A stretch of 61,830 bases of DNA from Candidatus Gastranaerophilales bacterium (GTDB taxonomy: Bacteria; Cyanobacteriota; Vampirovibrionia; Gastranaerophilales; Gastranaerophilaceae): NCBI GenBank assembly GCA_900548405.1, contig UNSJ01000006.1:1-61830 (forward strand). Direction: 5' to 3'. The position numbers and the translations under genes are program-made. Positions 33,988 to 43,495 of the stretch are shown one piece after another. A model generated the notes under the pieces. It was given only the letters and a program-made list of their open reading frames with translations, ran no database searches and had not been told where the DNA came from. Position 1 is the first letter of the stretch, and each line of letters opens with the position of its first letter.

Positions 33988-35292
33988 ATGAAGAAATTAT
34001 TAATAACTTTACTTTTAAATATATGTATTGTCCCGTTTTGTTATGCGGTAGATGTCCCCGAAAAGGTTACACTACCCCAGGCATTAGATTTAGCTGTACA
34101 AAATAATATTGATTATAAATCCGCAAAAATTGATGTTGACATAGCAAAAAACAAAATTAAAGAAGCAAACAGACTTCAAAACCCTGATTTTAACATATTT
34201 TATAACTTTGGCTCTGCAGGACGCGGCAACCCGCAGCAGATAGGGCTTTCCGAAACAATTGAAATTGCTAAACGCGGAGCAAGAAAAAAACTTGCAAAAT
34301 CAAATCTTGAATTAACAAAACAAAATGTCGGATATTTTGAATTTGATTTAAAAATGGATGTCAGAGAAGCATATGTTAACCTTGTAGCTGCAAAATCAGT
34401 TCTTAATGCGCTTGAACAGCAGCAGCAACTGCTTGAAGATTTATTGGAAGTTTCAAAGAAAAGGGTTGCGGCAGGCGCATCCCCTGAAATGGATATTCTT
34501 CAGGCAGAAATAGCTCTTAACCAGATGATTACCCAGGTTAATACCGCAAAAGTAAATGTAAAAGCTGCAACTATTGAGTTTAACAAAGTTATTAATCCTA
34601 AGGAAAAAACTGATGTACAATTCGATTCTGCAGACGAACTCTTTAGCGATAAAGAAAATTTTCTTGCTCTCTTAACCCCGAAACCTGATATTAATGTCCC
34701 GTCTTTTGATGAGATAACTGAAAACACATTGAAAAACAGGTTTGATATAAGAATTGCAAAACAACAGATAGATGTGGCAGAAAAAAATCTTACCGTTATT
34801 GCAAGACAGAGAATACCTGATTTGGCAATTCAGGGAGGATATGGTTATCAGCCCAAAAACTTTAATGACGAAGGCAGATTTTTAAATGGAGCTTACGCAG
34901 GTGCAAGCCTTGTTAATCTTCCGTTTTTATATACTTACAAACCTGAAATTAAAAACGCAAAGCTTGAAGTTGATAAAGCGCAGTTAAATTATATTTCTAC
35001 ACAAAATAAAGCAATTAAAGATTTGAACAGCGCTTATGAAAAATTCGTTACGGCAAAATTAAACCTTAATTACTATAACGAAAAACTTTTAAAAAGCTCT
35101 GAAGAAATGATTAAACTTTCCAAACGAAGCTATGAAGCGGGCAAATCAAATCTTACATCCCTGATTGTAATGGAACAGTCATATAAATCAATTATTGTAG
35201 GTTATACTTATGCTCTTGCGGAATATTATAACTGCTGGATTGACTTTTTGAGAGAAACAAATGCGGAGGAGTTTAACCTTGAAGCTATTTAA
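33988..35292 (+). CDS. TolC-family outer membrane channel of a metal RND efflux system (CzcC/CusC-like)
   Basis: Outer membrane exit duct. Signal peptide MKKLLITLLLNICIVPFCYA, then LPQALDLAVQNNIDYKSAK, the usual first OEP helix. The two OEP repeats are seen as KKRVAAGASPEMDILQAEIAL and KRSYEAGKSNLTSLIVMEQS. No lipobox Cys after the signal, unlike many CusC proteins. First of three genes; its last 14 nt overlap the pump gene. Confidence 0.88.
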   Translation: MKKLLITLLLNICIVPFCYAVDVPEKVTLPQALDLAVQNNIDYKSAKIDVDIAKNKIKEANRLQNPDFNIFYNFGSAGRGNPQQIGLSETIEIAKRGARKKLAKSNLELTKQNVGYFEFDLKMDVREAYVNLVAAKSVLNALEQQQQLLEDLLEVSKKRVAAGASPEMDILQAEIALNQMITQVNTAKVNVKAATIEFNKVINPKEKTDVQFDSADELFSDKENFLALLTPKPDINVPSFDEITENTLKNRFDIRIAKQQIDVAEKNLTVIARQRIPDLAIQGGYGYQPKNFNDEGRFLNGAYAGASLVNLPFLYTYKPEIKNAKLEVDKAQLNYISTQNKAIKDLNSAYEKFVTAKLNLNYYNEKLLKSSEEMIKLSKRSYEAGKSNLTSLIVMEQSYKSIIVGYTYALAEYYNCWIDFLRETNAEEFNLEAI

Positions 35293-38200
35293 TAATTTGA
35301 TTAAACTCGCCGTAAAAAAGAAATTTATATCAGCAACAATCGCATTGCTTTTAATTTTTACAGGGATTTATTGCCTTAAAAATTTAGACATTGAAGCATA
35401 TCCGGATTTTACCAATCCTATGGTTCAGGTAATTACGCAAATGCCCGGTAAATCCGCAGAAGAAGTTGAAAGACTTGCAACAATACCTTTAGAGAAAAAT
35501 TTAAACGGCATTCCAAAAGAGAAAAAACTATATTCAAGTTCCCTGTTTGGACTTTCGGTTATAAAAATTGTTTTTGAAGACGGTCTGCCCTCTCAACAAA
35601 TCCGTCAGCAGGTACTCGAAAGAATTTACCAGACAGAGCTTCCTGACGGGGTTAAACCTGTCTTAGGTCCCGATGCATCAGCAATCGGTGAAATTTACAG
35701 ATACACACTGGAATCCGACTATTACAATCCTATGACCTTAAAAGCCATTGAAGACTGGCAAATGGAAAAAGCCTTTAAGCAGGTCGGCGGAATTATTGAT
35801 GTAAACAGTTTCGGCGGTCCGATAAAAACATACAAAGTAATTATTAACCACGAAAAAATCCGTTTTTATAATCTTGATGTAGGCGAAATCTTTGATGCTA
35901 TTAAGGCTTCAAACTCCACAGGCGGCGGTCATTATATTTCAAACAACGACCAGGCTTATATTGTCAGAGGCTTAGGACTTTATTCAAACATAGAAAGCAT
36001 TGAAAATACTGTTATAACATCAAGAAACGGAATTCCAATACGTGTAAAAGATGTCGGCGAGGTCATAATTGATCCCGCAGTAAGAATAGGTCAGGTCGGC
36101 AAAAATCTTGATAATGATGTTATAGAAGGTATTGTTTTAATGAGAAAGGGTGAAAACCCTACCAAAACAATTAAAAATCTTGAAAAAAAATTACCTGATA
36201 TTAAATCACAGCTTCCAAAAGGTGTTCATCTTGTTCCGTTTTACGAAAGAAGCGAACTTATTAATAACACAATGCACACAATAGGTCATAACATTGTTGT
36301 AGGTATAATTTTTGTCATAATAGTTTTATTTGCGTTTATTTTGGACTTGAGAATAACTCTCATTGCTTCGCTTGTAATCCCGCTTGCATTAGGCTTTGCA
36401 TTTTTACTGTTCAGACTTTTTGATATACCTGCCAACCTTTTGAGTATGGGTGCGGTAGACTTTGGTATAATCGTTGACGGTGCCGTAATATTAATGGAAA
36501 ACATTTACAGATGCCTTACAGGCTATAAAGGCACGCTCACTAAGAATAAAAAAGATGCATTAATATATAAAGCAGTAAGAGAAGTAGGAAGCGTAATTGT
36601 ATTTTCAACATTAATTATTTTATGCTGTTTCCTTCCGATATTCGCTTTTGACGGGGTTGCAGGAAAACTTTTCCACCCGCTTGCTTTTACAATGGGATTT
36701 TCCCTGATAGGAGCCGTTATTGCATCATTATTATTTCTTCCTGCTATTTCTTCAATTTACATGCCTGACAAAAAATTTGAAGAAAAGAAAACCAAATTTC
36801 ATATAAAGCATAAAGAAATAATGTCAAAAATTACTGAAACTTATGTAAAATTTCTGCATAAAGTTTTTGCATACCCAAAAAAATTCCTGCTTACTGCAGG
36901 TGTAATGTTTGCAGCTGCAATAACACTTTTCTGCTTTACAGGTTCGGAATTTCTACCAAACCTTGATGAAGGAAACATCTGGTTAAGAGTAACGGTTTTG
37001 CCGCGCAGTACAACTATTGCGCATTCGGTTGATGTCGCAAGAAATATCAGAGAAATCCTGCTTACATATCCTGAAGTTAAAAATGTGATTTCTCATATAG
37101 GTTCTGCCGATGACGGAACTGATCCTAACCTTTTAAGCAACATTGAAAATATGGTTGATTTAAAACTTGCTAAAGACTGGCGCTGGAAATGGCACGGCAA
37201 TAAACAAAAACTTATTGAAGATATGTCAAAAAAATTATCCGATATTCCCGGAATTACAACATACTTCACCCAATACATTCAGGATAACGTGGAAGAAGCC
37301 GTATCAGGTTCAAAAGGTCAGGTTGTTCTGAAAATCTATGGAACTGATTTATATGAACTTCAAAAACTCCAAGATGAAAGTATTGCACTGCTTTCAGATG
37401 TTAAAGGTATTGTAGACCTTTCTTATGACCAAATTATAGGTCAGCCTCAGTATCAAATTAAAATAGACAGGGTAAAAGCAGCCCGCTACGGTTTGCGCAG
37501 CGATGACATTCAAAAAGTGGTAGAAATCGCAATCGGCGGTAAAAATGCAACTCAAGTTTTGGAAAACGAAAAACGTTTTGATGTATTTTTACGTCTTGAG
37601 CCTAACGACAGAGATTCTTTAAGAAAAGTTCAAAATATTATCGTAAAAACTCCTGAAGGAATATCTGTTCCTTTGAGCAACGTAACGGATATTACCACAG
37701 ATAACGGCGCAATGATTATTACAAGAAGCGAAAATTCTCGTGTGGCTATCGTTAGGTTCAATATAAGAGGACGCGACCTGGGTTCAACAGTAAAAGATGC
37801 AGAAAAAATTCTGGATAAAAAGTTAAATCTTCCTGATGAATATCAGCTCAAATGGGCAGGTCAATCTGAAAGCCAGCAGAGCGCTAATACTCGTTTGGCA
37901 ATAATCCTGCCGATAACACTTGTTTTAATCGGTTTAATTCTTCACCTGAATTACAAAAATAAAAAACACGTGCTCATTGCAATGTCAACAATACTTGTAA
38001 CCCTTTCCGGATGCATTTTTGCGTTATTTTTAACAAGAACTTATTTTTCTATATCAGCAGGTGTAGGATTTATTGCAGCAATCGGCGTTTCAATACAAAA
38101 CGGAGTAATACTTTTATCTTCAATTATCAGACAACGCAAGTTCTGTCATAACTCTTTTGATGCTGCAATCAGCGGAGCCGTTCAAAAATTAAGACCTGTA

Positions 38201-38428
38201 TTAACTGCATCACTCGTTGCAATTTTAGGACTTTTTCCTGCAGCTTTATCAAACGGTATAGGCGCACAAAGCCAAAAACCTTTTGCAATAGCAATCATTG
38301 GCGGATTATCCGTCGGGACAGTCTTTACAATATTTTTGATTCCGTTATTATATAACTTAATCGACAATGATAACGTTTCTCAAAAAGGATTAATTCAAGA
38401 AAAAGATTTAATGGAGAATGTAAAATGA
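35279..38428 (+). CDS. Heavy-metal RND efflux pump (CzcA/CusA family)
   Basis: Proton-driven inner-membrane pump that exports divalent metal ions through the TolC partner. The start is TTG 35279, with GGAGGA eight bases upstream; an ATG at 35261 opens the frame but overlaps this site. 1049 residues, 12 TM segments, two large periplasmic loops. TM4 reads DFGIIVDGAVILMEN, so the proton-relay residues Asp~394, Asp~400 and Glu~407 have the D-x5-D-x6-E spacing of Zn/Co/Ni pumps rather than the Cu/Ag pattern. Overlaps the adaptor gene by ATGA. Confidence 0.9.
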   Translation: MKLFNNLIKLAVKKKFISATIALLLIFTGIYCLKNLDIEAYPDFTNPMVQVITQMPGKSAEEVERLATIPLEKNLNGIPKEKKLYSSSLFGLSVIKIVFEDGLPSQQIRQQVLERIYQTELPDGVKPVLGPDASAIGEIYRYTLESDYYNPMTLKAIEDWQMEKAFKQVGGIIDVNSFGGPIKTYKVIINHEKIRFYNLDVGEIFDAIKASNSTGGGHYISNNDQAYIVRGLGLYSNIESIENTVITSRNGIPIRVKDVGEVIIDPAVRIGQVGKNLDNDVIEGIVLMRKGENPTKTIKNLEKKLPDIKSQLPKGVHLVPFYERSELINNTMHTIGHNIVVGIIFVIIVLFAFILDLRITLIASLVIPLALGFAFLLFRLFDIPANLLSMGAVDFGIIVDGAVILMENIYRCLTGYKGTLTKNKKDALIYKAVREVGSVIVFSTLIILCCFLPIFAFDGVAGKLFHPLAFTMGFSLIGAVIASLLFLPAISSIYMPDKKFEEKKTKFHIKHKEIMSKITETYVKFLHKVFAYPKKFLLTAGVMFAAAITLFCFTGSEFLPNLDEGNIWLRVTVLPRSTTIAHSVDVARNIREILLTYPEVKNVISHIGSADDGTDPNLLSNIENMVDLKLAKDWRWKWHGNKQKLIEDMSKKLSDIPGITTYFTQYIQDNVEEAVSGSKGQVVLKIYGTDLYELQKLQDESIALLSDVKGIVDLSYDQIIGQPQYQIKIDRVKAARYGLRSDDIQKVVEIAIGGKNATQVLENEKRFDVFLRLEPNDRDSLRKVQNIIVKTPEGISVPLSNVTDITTDNGAMIITRSENSRVAIVRFNIRGRDLGSTVKDAEKILDKKLNLPDEYQLKWAGQSESQQSANTRLAIILPITLVLIGLILHLNYKNKKHVLIAMSTILVTLSGCIFALFLTRTYFSISAGVGFIAAIGVSIQNGVILLSSIIRQRKFCHNSFDAAISGAVQKLRPVLTASLVAILGLFPAALSNGIGAQSQKPFAIAIIGGLSVGTVFTIFLIPLLYNLIDNDNVSQKGLIQEKDLMENVK

Positions 38429-39612
38429 AAATTCTTAAACTGTTTATAATTTTATCGTTAATGATAGCTTTTACTGGCTGCTCATTTAAACATGAAACAA
38501 AAACCGTAAATAAACTTCTTACATTAACTGAAGCACAGGAAAAGAATGCCAAAATAGAAACTTCTCCTTTTGCCCAAACCGATATTGAACTGCAAATAAC
38601 AATACCTGCGCAATTTAAAGCAAGAAATCAGTCCGTGGAAAGAATTTATTCACCCATAGACGGTAAAATTACTGAAGTTTATGTTGAACCAGGCGCTATA
38701 TTAAAACAAGGACAGCCCGTAGTTCAAATTAAGTCTGATGAAATAAGTCAAATTCAGCTTGAATTTTTGGAAAAAATTCTTGAAATAGATGCAAATATTA
38801 ATGAGATGAAAGCTCAATTTGACCTGTCAAGACAGACATTTAACAGAGAAAAAACTTTATATAATGAAAAAATATCATCTCGTGCGGAATACGAGATTGC
38901 AAACGCACAAATGCGTAAAGACAACGCAAATTTAAATGCCTTATACACAAAACGTTCAGCGTTAATTCAAGTCTACAAACAAAGACTTGCAGTCTATGGC
39001 GGAAGCCTTGACAATGTCTTAAAAACACGCCAAATATACCCGTTTGTAACTTTGAAAGCCAACAAAAACGGAGTTTTACTTGAAAGAAAAGTTAATCCGG
39101 GTGAAATTGTCGAAAAAAACAGAGAATTATTTAACCTTGCAGACCTTTCAACAATTTGGCTTGTAGGTTATGCATTTGAAAAAGATTCATCCAACCTTCA
39201 TCTTGGCGAGGCTGTAACAGGTACATTGGAAGAAAATTCAGGCAGGGTAAACGGAGTACTTTCTTATGTATCGCCTATCCTTGACAATACAACCAAAACG
39301 CTTGAAGTGCGTGCTGACATCCCTAACAAAGACTTTGTAATCAAACCAAATATGTATGCTGAAATGTTTGTAAATACAGGAACAGTAAATGTACTTGCAA
39401 TTCCTAACGATGCTGTTGAAAAATACGGAGACTACAATTTTGCATACGTAAAAGTTAAGCCTCACACATACGAAGAACGCAAAGTAGAAATAGGCAGGAA
39501 AAATGACAAGTACTCTGAAGTAATTTCAGGCATAAAAGCAGGAGAAGAAGTAGTAATAAAAGGTTCTTTCGAACTTCTCGGTGAAAGTATAAAAAAACAA
39601 TCGGATTTATAA
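38425..39612 (+). CDS. RND periplasmic adaptor lipoprotein (CzcB/CusB family)
   Basis: Links pump and outer-membrane channel. Lipoprotein signal MKILKLFIILSLMIAFTGC with Cys19 in a lipobox (A-F-T-G-C). Lipoyl/barrel-sandwich halves are at ~70-100 (SPIDGKITEVYVEPGAILKQ) and ~220-240 (LKANKNGVLLERKVNPGEIV), joined by a long alpha-hairpin (~105-190); a beta-barrel with FEKDSSNLHLGEAV follows. No His/Met-rich metal-binding extension. Last gene of the operon; repeats follow directly. Confidence 0.88.
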   Translation: MKILKLFIILSLMIAFTGCSFKHETKTVNKLLTLTEAQEKNAKIETSPFAQTDIELQITIPAQFKARNQSVERIYSPIDGKITEVYVEPGAILKQGQPVVQIKSDEISQIQLEFLEKILEIDANINEMKAQFDLSRQTFNREKTLYNEKISSRAEYEIANAQMRKDNANLNALYTKRSALIQVYKQRLAVYGGSLDNVLKTRQIYPFVTLKANKNGVLLERKVNPGEIVEKNRELFNLADLSTIWLVGYAFEKDSSNLHLGEAVTGTLEENSGRVNGVLSYVSPILDNTTKTLEVRADIPNKDFVIKPNMYAEMFVNTGTVNVLAIPNDAVEKYGDYNFAYVKVKPHTYEERKVEIGRKNDKYSEVISGIKAGEEVVIKGSFELLGESIKKQSDL

Positions 39613-39613
39613 A

Positions 39614-39720
39614 TGAACTCCTAAAAGACTTATCCGCAGGGAAAGCGGCTGTGCCGGAGCAGGCACGAAAGTTGAAAAACTCCTAAAAGACTTATCCGCA
39701 GGGAAAGCGGCTGTGCCGCA
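39614..39720 (-). repeat. Two tandem copies (62-nt unit) of the dispersed hairpin repeat
   Basis: Units share ACTCCTAAAAGACTTATCCG then CAGGGAAAGCGGCTGTGCCG. Compared with 5941..6122 (reverse orientation) the hairpin is GCGGC-ACA-GCCGC instead of GCGGC-AAA-GCCGC. The element sits between the adaptor stop and a leftward small gene whose last codons and stop it encodes. Confidence 0.85.
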
Positions 39721-39922
39721 CATTTATAGATTTGTTCTTTTTCCTTTTAATATAACTTCTTATTTGACTTACACCTTCATATATTACTATCGGAAGACTT
39801 GTATAGCCCAAAACTATTAAAGCATCTTTAACAGGTGTCTTTCTGATTTGTAATAAGGTTTTTGATTTGTTATTTTGGGGTATCTGTTTATTTACGTTAA
39901 TTTTTATAGGACTGACTTTCAT
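39692..39922 (-). CDS. Small single-span membrane protein ending in the dispersed repeat
   Basis: About 76 residues from ATG 39922 (GTG 39955 is an alternative; neither has a clear ribosome-binding site). A polar start MKVSPIKINVNKQIPQNNK, then one hydrophobic span (DALIVLGYTSLPIVIYEG) and a basic end. The last residues RHSRFPCG and the stop codon come from the repeat at 39614..39720, just as RQSRSPRG ends the DppD-like protein. Function unknown. Confidence 0.5.
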   Translation of the reverse strand: MKVSPIKINVNKQIPQNNKSKTLLQIRKTPVKDALIVLGYTSLPIVIYEGVSQIRSYIKRKKNKSINVRHSRFPCG

Positions 39923-40045
39923 AAAAATATTTTTAAATTTTTTATGAATATTCACATTAGCCGATAGAATAACTTTCTACCTAATTATTTATTTTTGTAA
40001 TATAATCTTTATCAGCTGAAATATGAATTAAATAAAGAAGGAAAT

Positions 40046-41665
40046 ATGATAACAACTAATAAATTAACCGTAAGATTCGGTTCTCAAACACTATTCGAAA
40101 ATGTAAGCATTAAATTTACTCCCGGCAACTGTTACGGCGTTATAGGCGCAAACGGAGCAGGAAAAAGTACGCTGTTAAAAGTAATTTCAGGCGATATAGA
40201 ACCTACATCGGGTGAAGTTAATATAACAAAGGGACAAAGAATTGCAGTTTTAAGACAAGACCACTTTGCATTTGACGATTACAAAGTAATCGATACAGTA
40301 ATTATGGGGCATAAAAAGCTTTATAATATTATGCAGGAACGCGATGCTCTTTATGCGAAACCGGATTTTAATGACGAAGACGGAATTAAAGTAGCACATT
40401 TGGAAGAAGAATTTGCAGAACTTGACGGCTGGCAGGCAGAGGCAATGGCTGCATCAATGCTTTCAGATTTAGGAATTGGCGATGAACTTCATTATGAACA
40501 AATGAGTGAGCTTGCAGGCAGCGAGAAAGTGCGTGTATTGTTAGCACAGGCATTATTCGGCAACCCTGACATTCTTCTTCTTGACGAGCCTACAAACCAC
40601 CTGGATTTGAACACAATTGCCTGGCTTGAAGAATTCCTTATAAATTTCCAAAATTTGGTAATTGTTGTATCTCACGACAGAAAATTTTTGGATAATGTTT
40701 GTACACACATGGCTGATATTGATTACAAAAATATTCAGCTTTATACAGGCAACTACTCGTTCTGGTCACAAGCAAGCCAGCTAATCCAAAAACAAAAAGA
40801 AGAACAAAATAAGAAAACCGAAGAAAAAATGGAAGAATTAAAAGCGTTTATTGCAAGGTTCAGTGCAAACGCATCAAAAGCAAAACAAGCTACTTCCAGA
40901 AAAAATATGCTTGATAAATTGTCTTTGGAAGAAATTAAACCGTCTTCAAGACAATACCCGAGAATAAGATTTACTTACAATAAAATTCCAGGTAAAGACG
41001 TTGTTTCAGTAAAAAATCTGAACAAAACAGTTGACGGTGAATTATTAATTAAAAACTTAAGCTTTGAAATTAATCAAGGTGAAAAAGTTGCATTTATAGC
41101 ACGTGATCCGTTTATCATTACAAACCTTTTTGAAATTCTTGAAGGCAGAATTCAGCCTGACAGCGGAGAAGTTAACTGGGGTGTTACTGCAACCCATTCA
41201 TACTTCCCAAAAGACAACAATTTCTATTTTGAAAACGACAAAAATATTATGCAGTGGCTTGCACAATATTCTCCTGACCAGCATGTAAACTTCTTGCGCG
41301 GATATTTGGGCAGAATGCTCTTTACAGGAGATGATGCGGACAAAAAAGTTAATGTTTTATCAGGCGGTGAAAAAGTAAGATGTATTTTAGCCAAAATGAT
41401 GATTGCTGAAGCTAATGTAATGATTTTTGACGAACCCACAAACCACCTGGATTTGGAAGCTATTACTGCATTAAACAACTCAATGATAGATTTTCCCGGC
41501 ACAATACTTTTCACATCACAGGATTACCGCTTAATCCAAACAGTTGCAGACAGAATAATCGAGATTTCGCCAAACGGTTACATCAATATGCGTAACAAAT
41601 ATGACGATTATCTCAAAAATCCTGTTGTAATCAAAAAACGTGAAGAAATTTATTCTTCTAAGTAA
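40046..41665 (+). CDS. ABC-F family ATPase (YkpA/YbiT type)
   Basis: Soluble ribosome-associated ABC-F protein, 539 residues, two nucleotide-binding domains joined by a charged linker (~245-320, with SRFSANASKAKQATSRKN-like sequence typical of the family). NBD1: Walker A GANGAGKST, weak signature LAGSEK, Walker B LLLDEPTNHLD, switch His in VSHDR. NBD2: Walker A absent (IARDPFIITN), signature LSGGEKVR, Walker B MIFDEPTNHLD, switch His replaced (TSQDY). So only the NBD1-Walker/NBD2-signature site looks competent, as I recall for YkpA-type members. AAGGAA precedes the ATG. Confidence 0.88.
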   Translation: MITTNKLTVRFGSQTLFENVSIKFTPGNCYGVIGANGAGKSTLLKVISGDIEPTSGEVNITKGQRIAVLRQDHFAFDDYKVIDTVIMGHKKLYNIMQERDALYAKPDFNDEDGIKVAHLEEEFAELDGWQAEAMAASMLSDLGIGDELHYEQMSELAGSEKVRVLLAQALFGNPDILLLDEPTNHLDLNTIAWLEEFLINFQNLVIVVSHDRKFLDNVCTHMADIDYKNIQLYTGNYSFWSQASQLIQKQKEEQNKKTEEKMEELKAFIARFSANASKAKQATSRKNMLDKLSLEEIKPSSRQYPRIRFTYNKIPGKDVVSVKNLNKTVDGELLIKNLSFEINQGEKVAFIARDPFIITNLFEILEGRIQPDSGEVNWGVTATHSYFPKDNNFYFENDKNIMQWLAQYSPDQHVNFLRGYLGRMLFTGDDADKKVNVLSGGEKVRCILAKMMIAEANVMIFDEPTNHLDLEAITALNNSMIDFPGTILFTSQDYRLIQTVADRIIEISPNGYINMRNKYDDYLKNPVVIKKREEIYSSK

Positions 41666-42309
41666 GAAGACTCTAATAATTGTATTTTTTTATACACATT
41701 TTTAACATAAATAATATATTTATCTTCACCAAAATGAGAGAATGTTATTTTACCAATAGCAGATGCTCTGAATAAGCCTGCAACAGGTGAGAATTTAACG
41801 CTTTGAGGATGGAATGAATACTTATGGAAATTTTTGTCAGTATCATTTAAGAGTAGAAAATCTCTTTTTTTGAAAGGGGATTTTCTGACAGTAATCTTGT
41901 TATCAATAAAATGAGAAATCAAAATTATTTCAGCATCAGGAAAAATTTGTTTAATTTGTCCCTGAGTTAATTCTTTTTCTTCAAAGTTTTTGCCGTTGTA
42001 TACAACTTCAAAAATTTTTAAATCAGCATTATGACAAGCAATTAATCTGCCTTCAAAAATGAATTCATAATCCGAGCCGAGCATTAAAGCTTCATCCCCG
42101 TTTGAATAAGAGTATATGGAATAATTACCTGTACCCGGAGAAGTTTTTTTAGACAAAACTATCCTGTCTTCAACCATAGAACCTGTGGACCAAACATTTG
42201 CAACAGGTGAATAAACTACCTGAGTGCTGCTTAAAACAGGTGTCATTTTTCCTGCAAAAGCAGGACAAGCCAGTAATAAAATACCCATAATTAATATAAG
42301 TTTTTTCAT
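41650..42309 (-). CDS. Exported hypothetical protein
   Basis: Unrecognised. ATG 42309 is chosen because AAAGGGG stands nine bases upstream and a Sec signal follows (MKKLILIMGILLLACPAFAG). 219 residues; the mature part is rich in beta strands (IVLSKKTSPGTGNYSIYSYS, EFIFEGRLIACHNADLKIFE) and repeats the phrase YSPVA / FSPVA near both ends, so it may be a small beta-propeller-like or beta-sandwich domain. 3' end overlaps the ABC-F gene by 16 nt. Confidence 0.65.
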   Translation of the reverse strand: MKKLILIMGILLLACPAFAGKMTPVLSSTQVVYSPVANVWSTGSMVEDRIVLSKKTSPGTGNYSIYSYSNGDEALMLGSDYEFIFEGRLIACHNADLKIFEVVYNGKNFEEKELTQGQIKQIFPDAEIILISHFIDNKITVRKSPFKKRDFLLLNDTDKNFHKYSFHPQSVKFSPVAGLFRASAIGKITFSHFGEDKYIIYVKNVYKKIQLLESSYLEE

Positions 42310-42396
42310 TATAAACCCCTTTCGTTTTTTTAATAATAGCATGAAAATAGTAAAAGAAAAGTGGCTACGCCGCAATGAACATATGTATTTACAGAT

Positions 42397-42443
42397 GAAC
42401 TTTTAAAAGCTCTATCCACAGGGAGAGGCGGACTTTGTCCGCA
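42397..42443 (-). repeat. Diverged single copy of the dispersed hairpin repeat
   Basis: GAACTTTTAAAAGCTCTATC followed by CACAGGGAGAGGCGGACTTT and GTCCGCA. The hairpin has become GCGGAC-AAA-GTCCGC on the minus strand, longer but still fully paired. Next to it is a separate hairpin GGAGCC-GCAT-GGCTCC (42451..42466). Confidence 0.65.
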
Positions 42444-42560
42444 AAAAAAAGGAGCCGCATGGCTCCGTTGGAATTAAGAATAGCTGGAAGTATGAAAAAG
42501 ATTTAGTAATTATATTTAAACCTCATCATGAAAAATGGGCAATTACCCGACCGATTAATA

Positions 42561-42590
42561 ATAAAACACCGCTTGTCTGACAAACGGTGT
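42561..42590 (-). terminator. Intrinsic terminator of the TSCPD gene
   Basis: On the minus strand ACACCGTTTG / CAAGCGGTGT with a short loop and a TTTTATT run, 10 nt past the stop codon at 42600. Confidence 0.75.
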
Positions 42591-42599
42591 AATTCTTAT

Positions 42600-42857
42600 T
42601 TAAACTTTTGCTTTAAAACTGCTCAGGCACTGGGCAAGCTGGTCAGGACAGCTCGTAGATTTATCCCCGCATTTTATACCCGAAAGTCTAGTTATTACAT
42701 CATCAATTGACATACCCTTTATAAGACTTTTTATTCCTTGCAGATTACCGCTGCAGCCGCCTATAAAATCAACATCGGTAATTTTATCATCATCGATTTT
42801 TACCTGCATAAGATGGCAGCATGTTCCGGTTGTTTTGTATTGTATTATTTTTTCCAT
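42600..42857 (-). CDS. TSCPD-domain protein (TIGR03905 family)
   Basis: 85-residue domain related to the C-terminal TSCPD domain of ribonucleotide reductases. Cysteines at GTCCHLM, GGCSGN, IKCGDKSTSCPDQLAQC match the family's conserved pattern and may bind zinc. Full length for TIGR03905. Biochemical function not established. Monocistronic. Confidence 0.85.
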   Translation of the reverse strand: MEKIIQYKTTGTCCHLMQVKIDDDKITDVDFIGGCSGNLQGIKSLIKGMSIDDVITRLSGIKCGDKSTSCPDQLAQCLSSFKAKV

Positions 42858-42934
42858 AATTTGCTTTCTCCCGTAAATTATTGTATGCTAAATATTGAAA
42901 AATAACAAAACCTGATTAAATAAGATGTAACGAT

Positions 42935-43465
42935 ATGAAAAAAATATTTCTGATTATAACTTTAATAATACTTTCATTGCCTGTACAAGCGGAAAACGTA
43001 ATAAAGGGCGGAATACAATTTGATGTAACTTCTGCTAGAGAAGAAATTTTCAGCAAACCCGTTCAAAGGCTTAACCCTGAACTTATTGCAGAATATTTGA
43101 CAGACAGAGATTATGAAGATAATATGACCTACCTTGCGAAAGGAAAAGCATCACTTGAAGACAGAATCCTTGCATTCTTTTCGGATTCGACATACGCTGT
43201 AATGTACAACGATGATAAATATCACGTTTGGTATTATACAAAAAACGGCAAACTGCTTTATGCGGAAGAAAAAGAAAATCTTGATTACCCTTGTAAATTC
43301 TACAAATATAATACATCAGGCGGGCTTGTTAACGCAGGGCTGAAAACATCTAAAGATGAAACATATATATTCAACAGCTACGGACAATTGATTGCCCACT
43401 GGATAAAAAATAATGCTTTTGACGAGTACGGAAATATTATAATGACAAGAAAATATTCACACTAA
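42935..43465 (+). CDS. Exported hypothetical protein
   Basis: 176 residues with a Sec signal (MKKIFLIITLIILSLPVQA). The mature part begins ENVIKGGIQFDVTSAREEIF and contains short Tyr/Gly strands (KYHVWYYTKNGKLLYAEEK, FYKYNTSGGLVNAG, TYIFNSYGQLIAHW) similar to YD/MORN-like turn repeats. Not recognised as a named family. A terminator follows. Confidence 0.65.
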   Translation: MKKIFLIITLIILSLPVQAENVIKGGIQFDVTSAREEIFSKPVQRLNPELIAEYLTDRDYEDNMTYLAKGKASLEDRILAFFSDSTYAVMYNDDKYHVWYYTKNGKLLYAEEKENLDYPCKFYKYNTSGGLVNAGLKTSKDETYIFNSYGQLIAHWIKNNAFDEYGNIIMTRKYSH

Positions 43466-43466
43466 A

Positions 43467-43495
43467 CAAAAAAACGGCTTAAAGCCGTTTTTTTG
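43467..43495. terminator. Bidirectional terminator
   Basis: CAAAAAAACGGCTT-A-AAGCCGTTTTTTTG, symmetric, between the convergent genes ending at 43465 and 43496. Confidence 0.88.
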
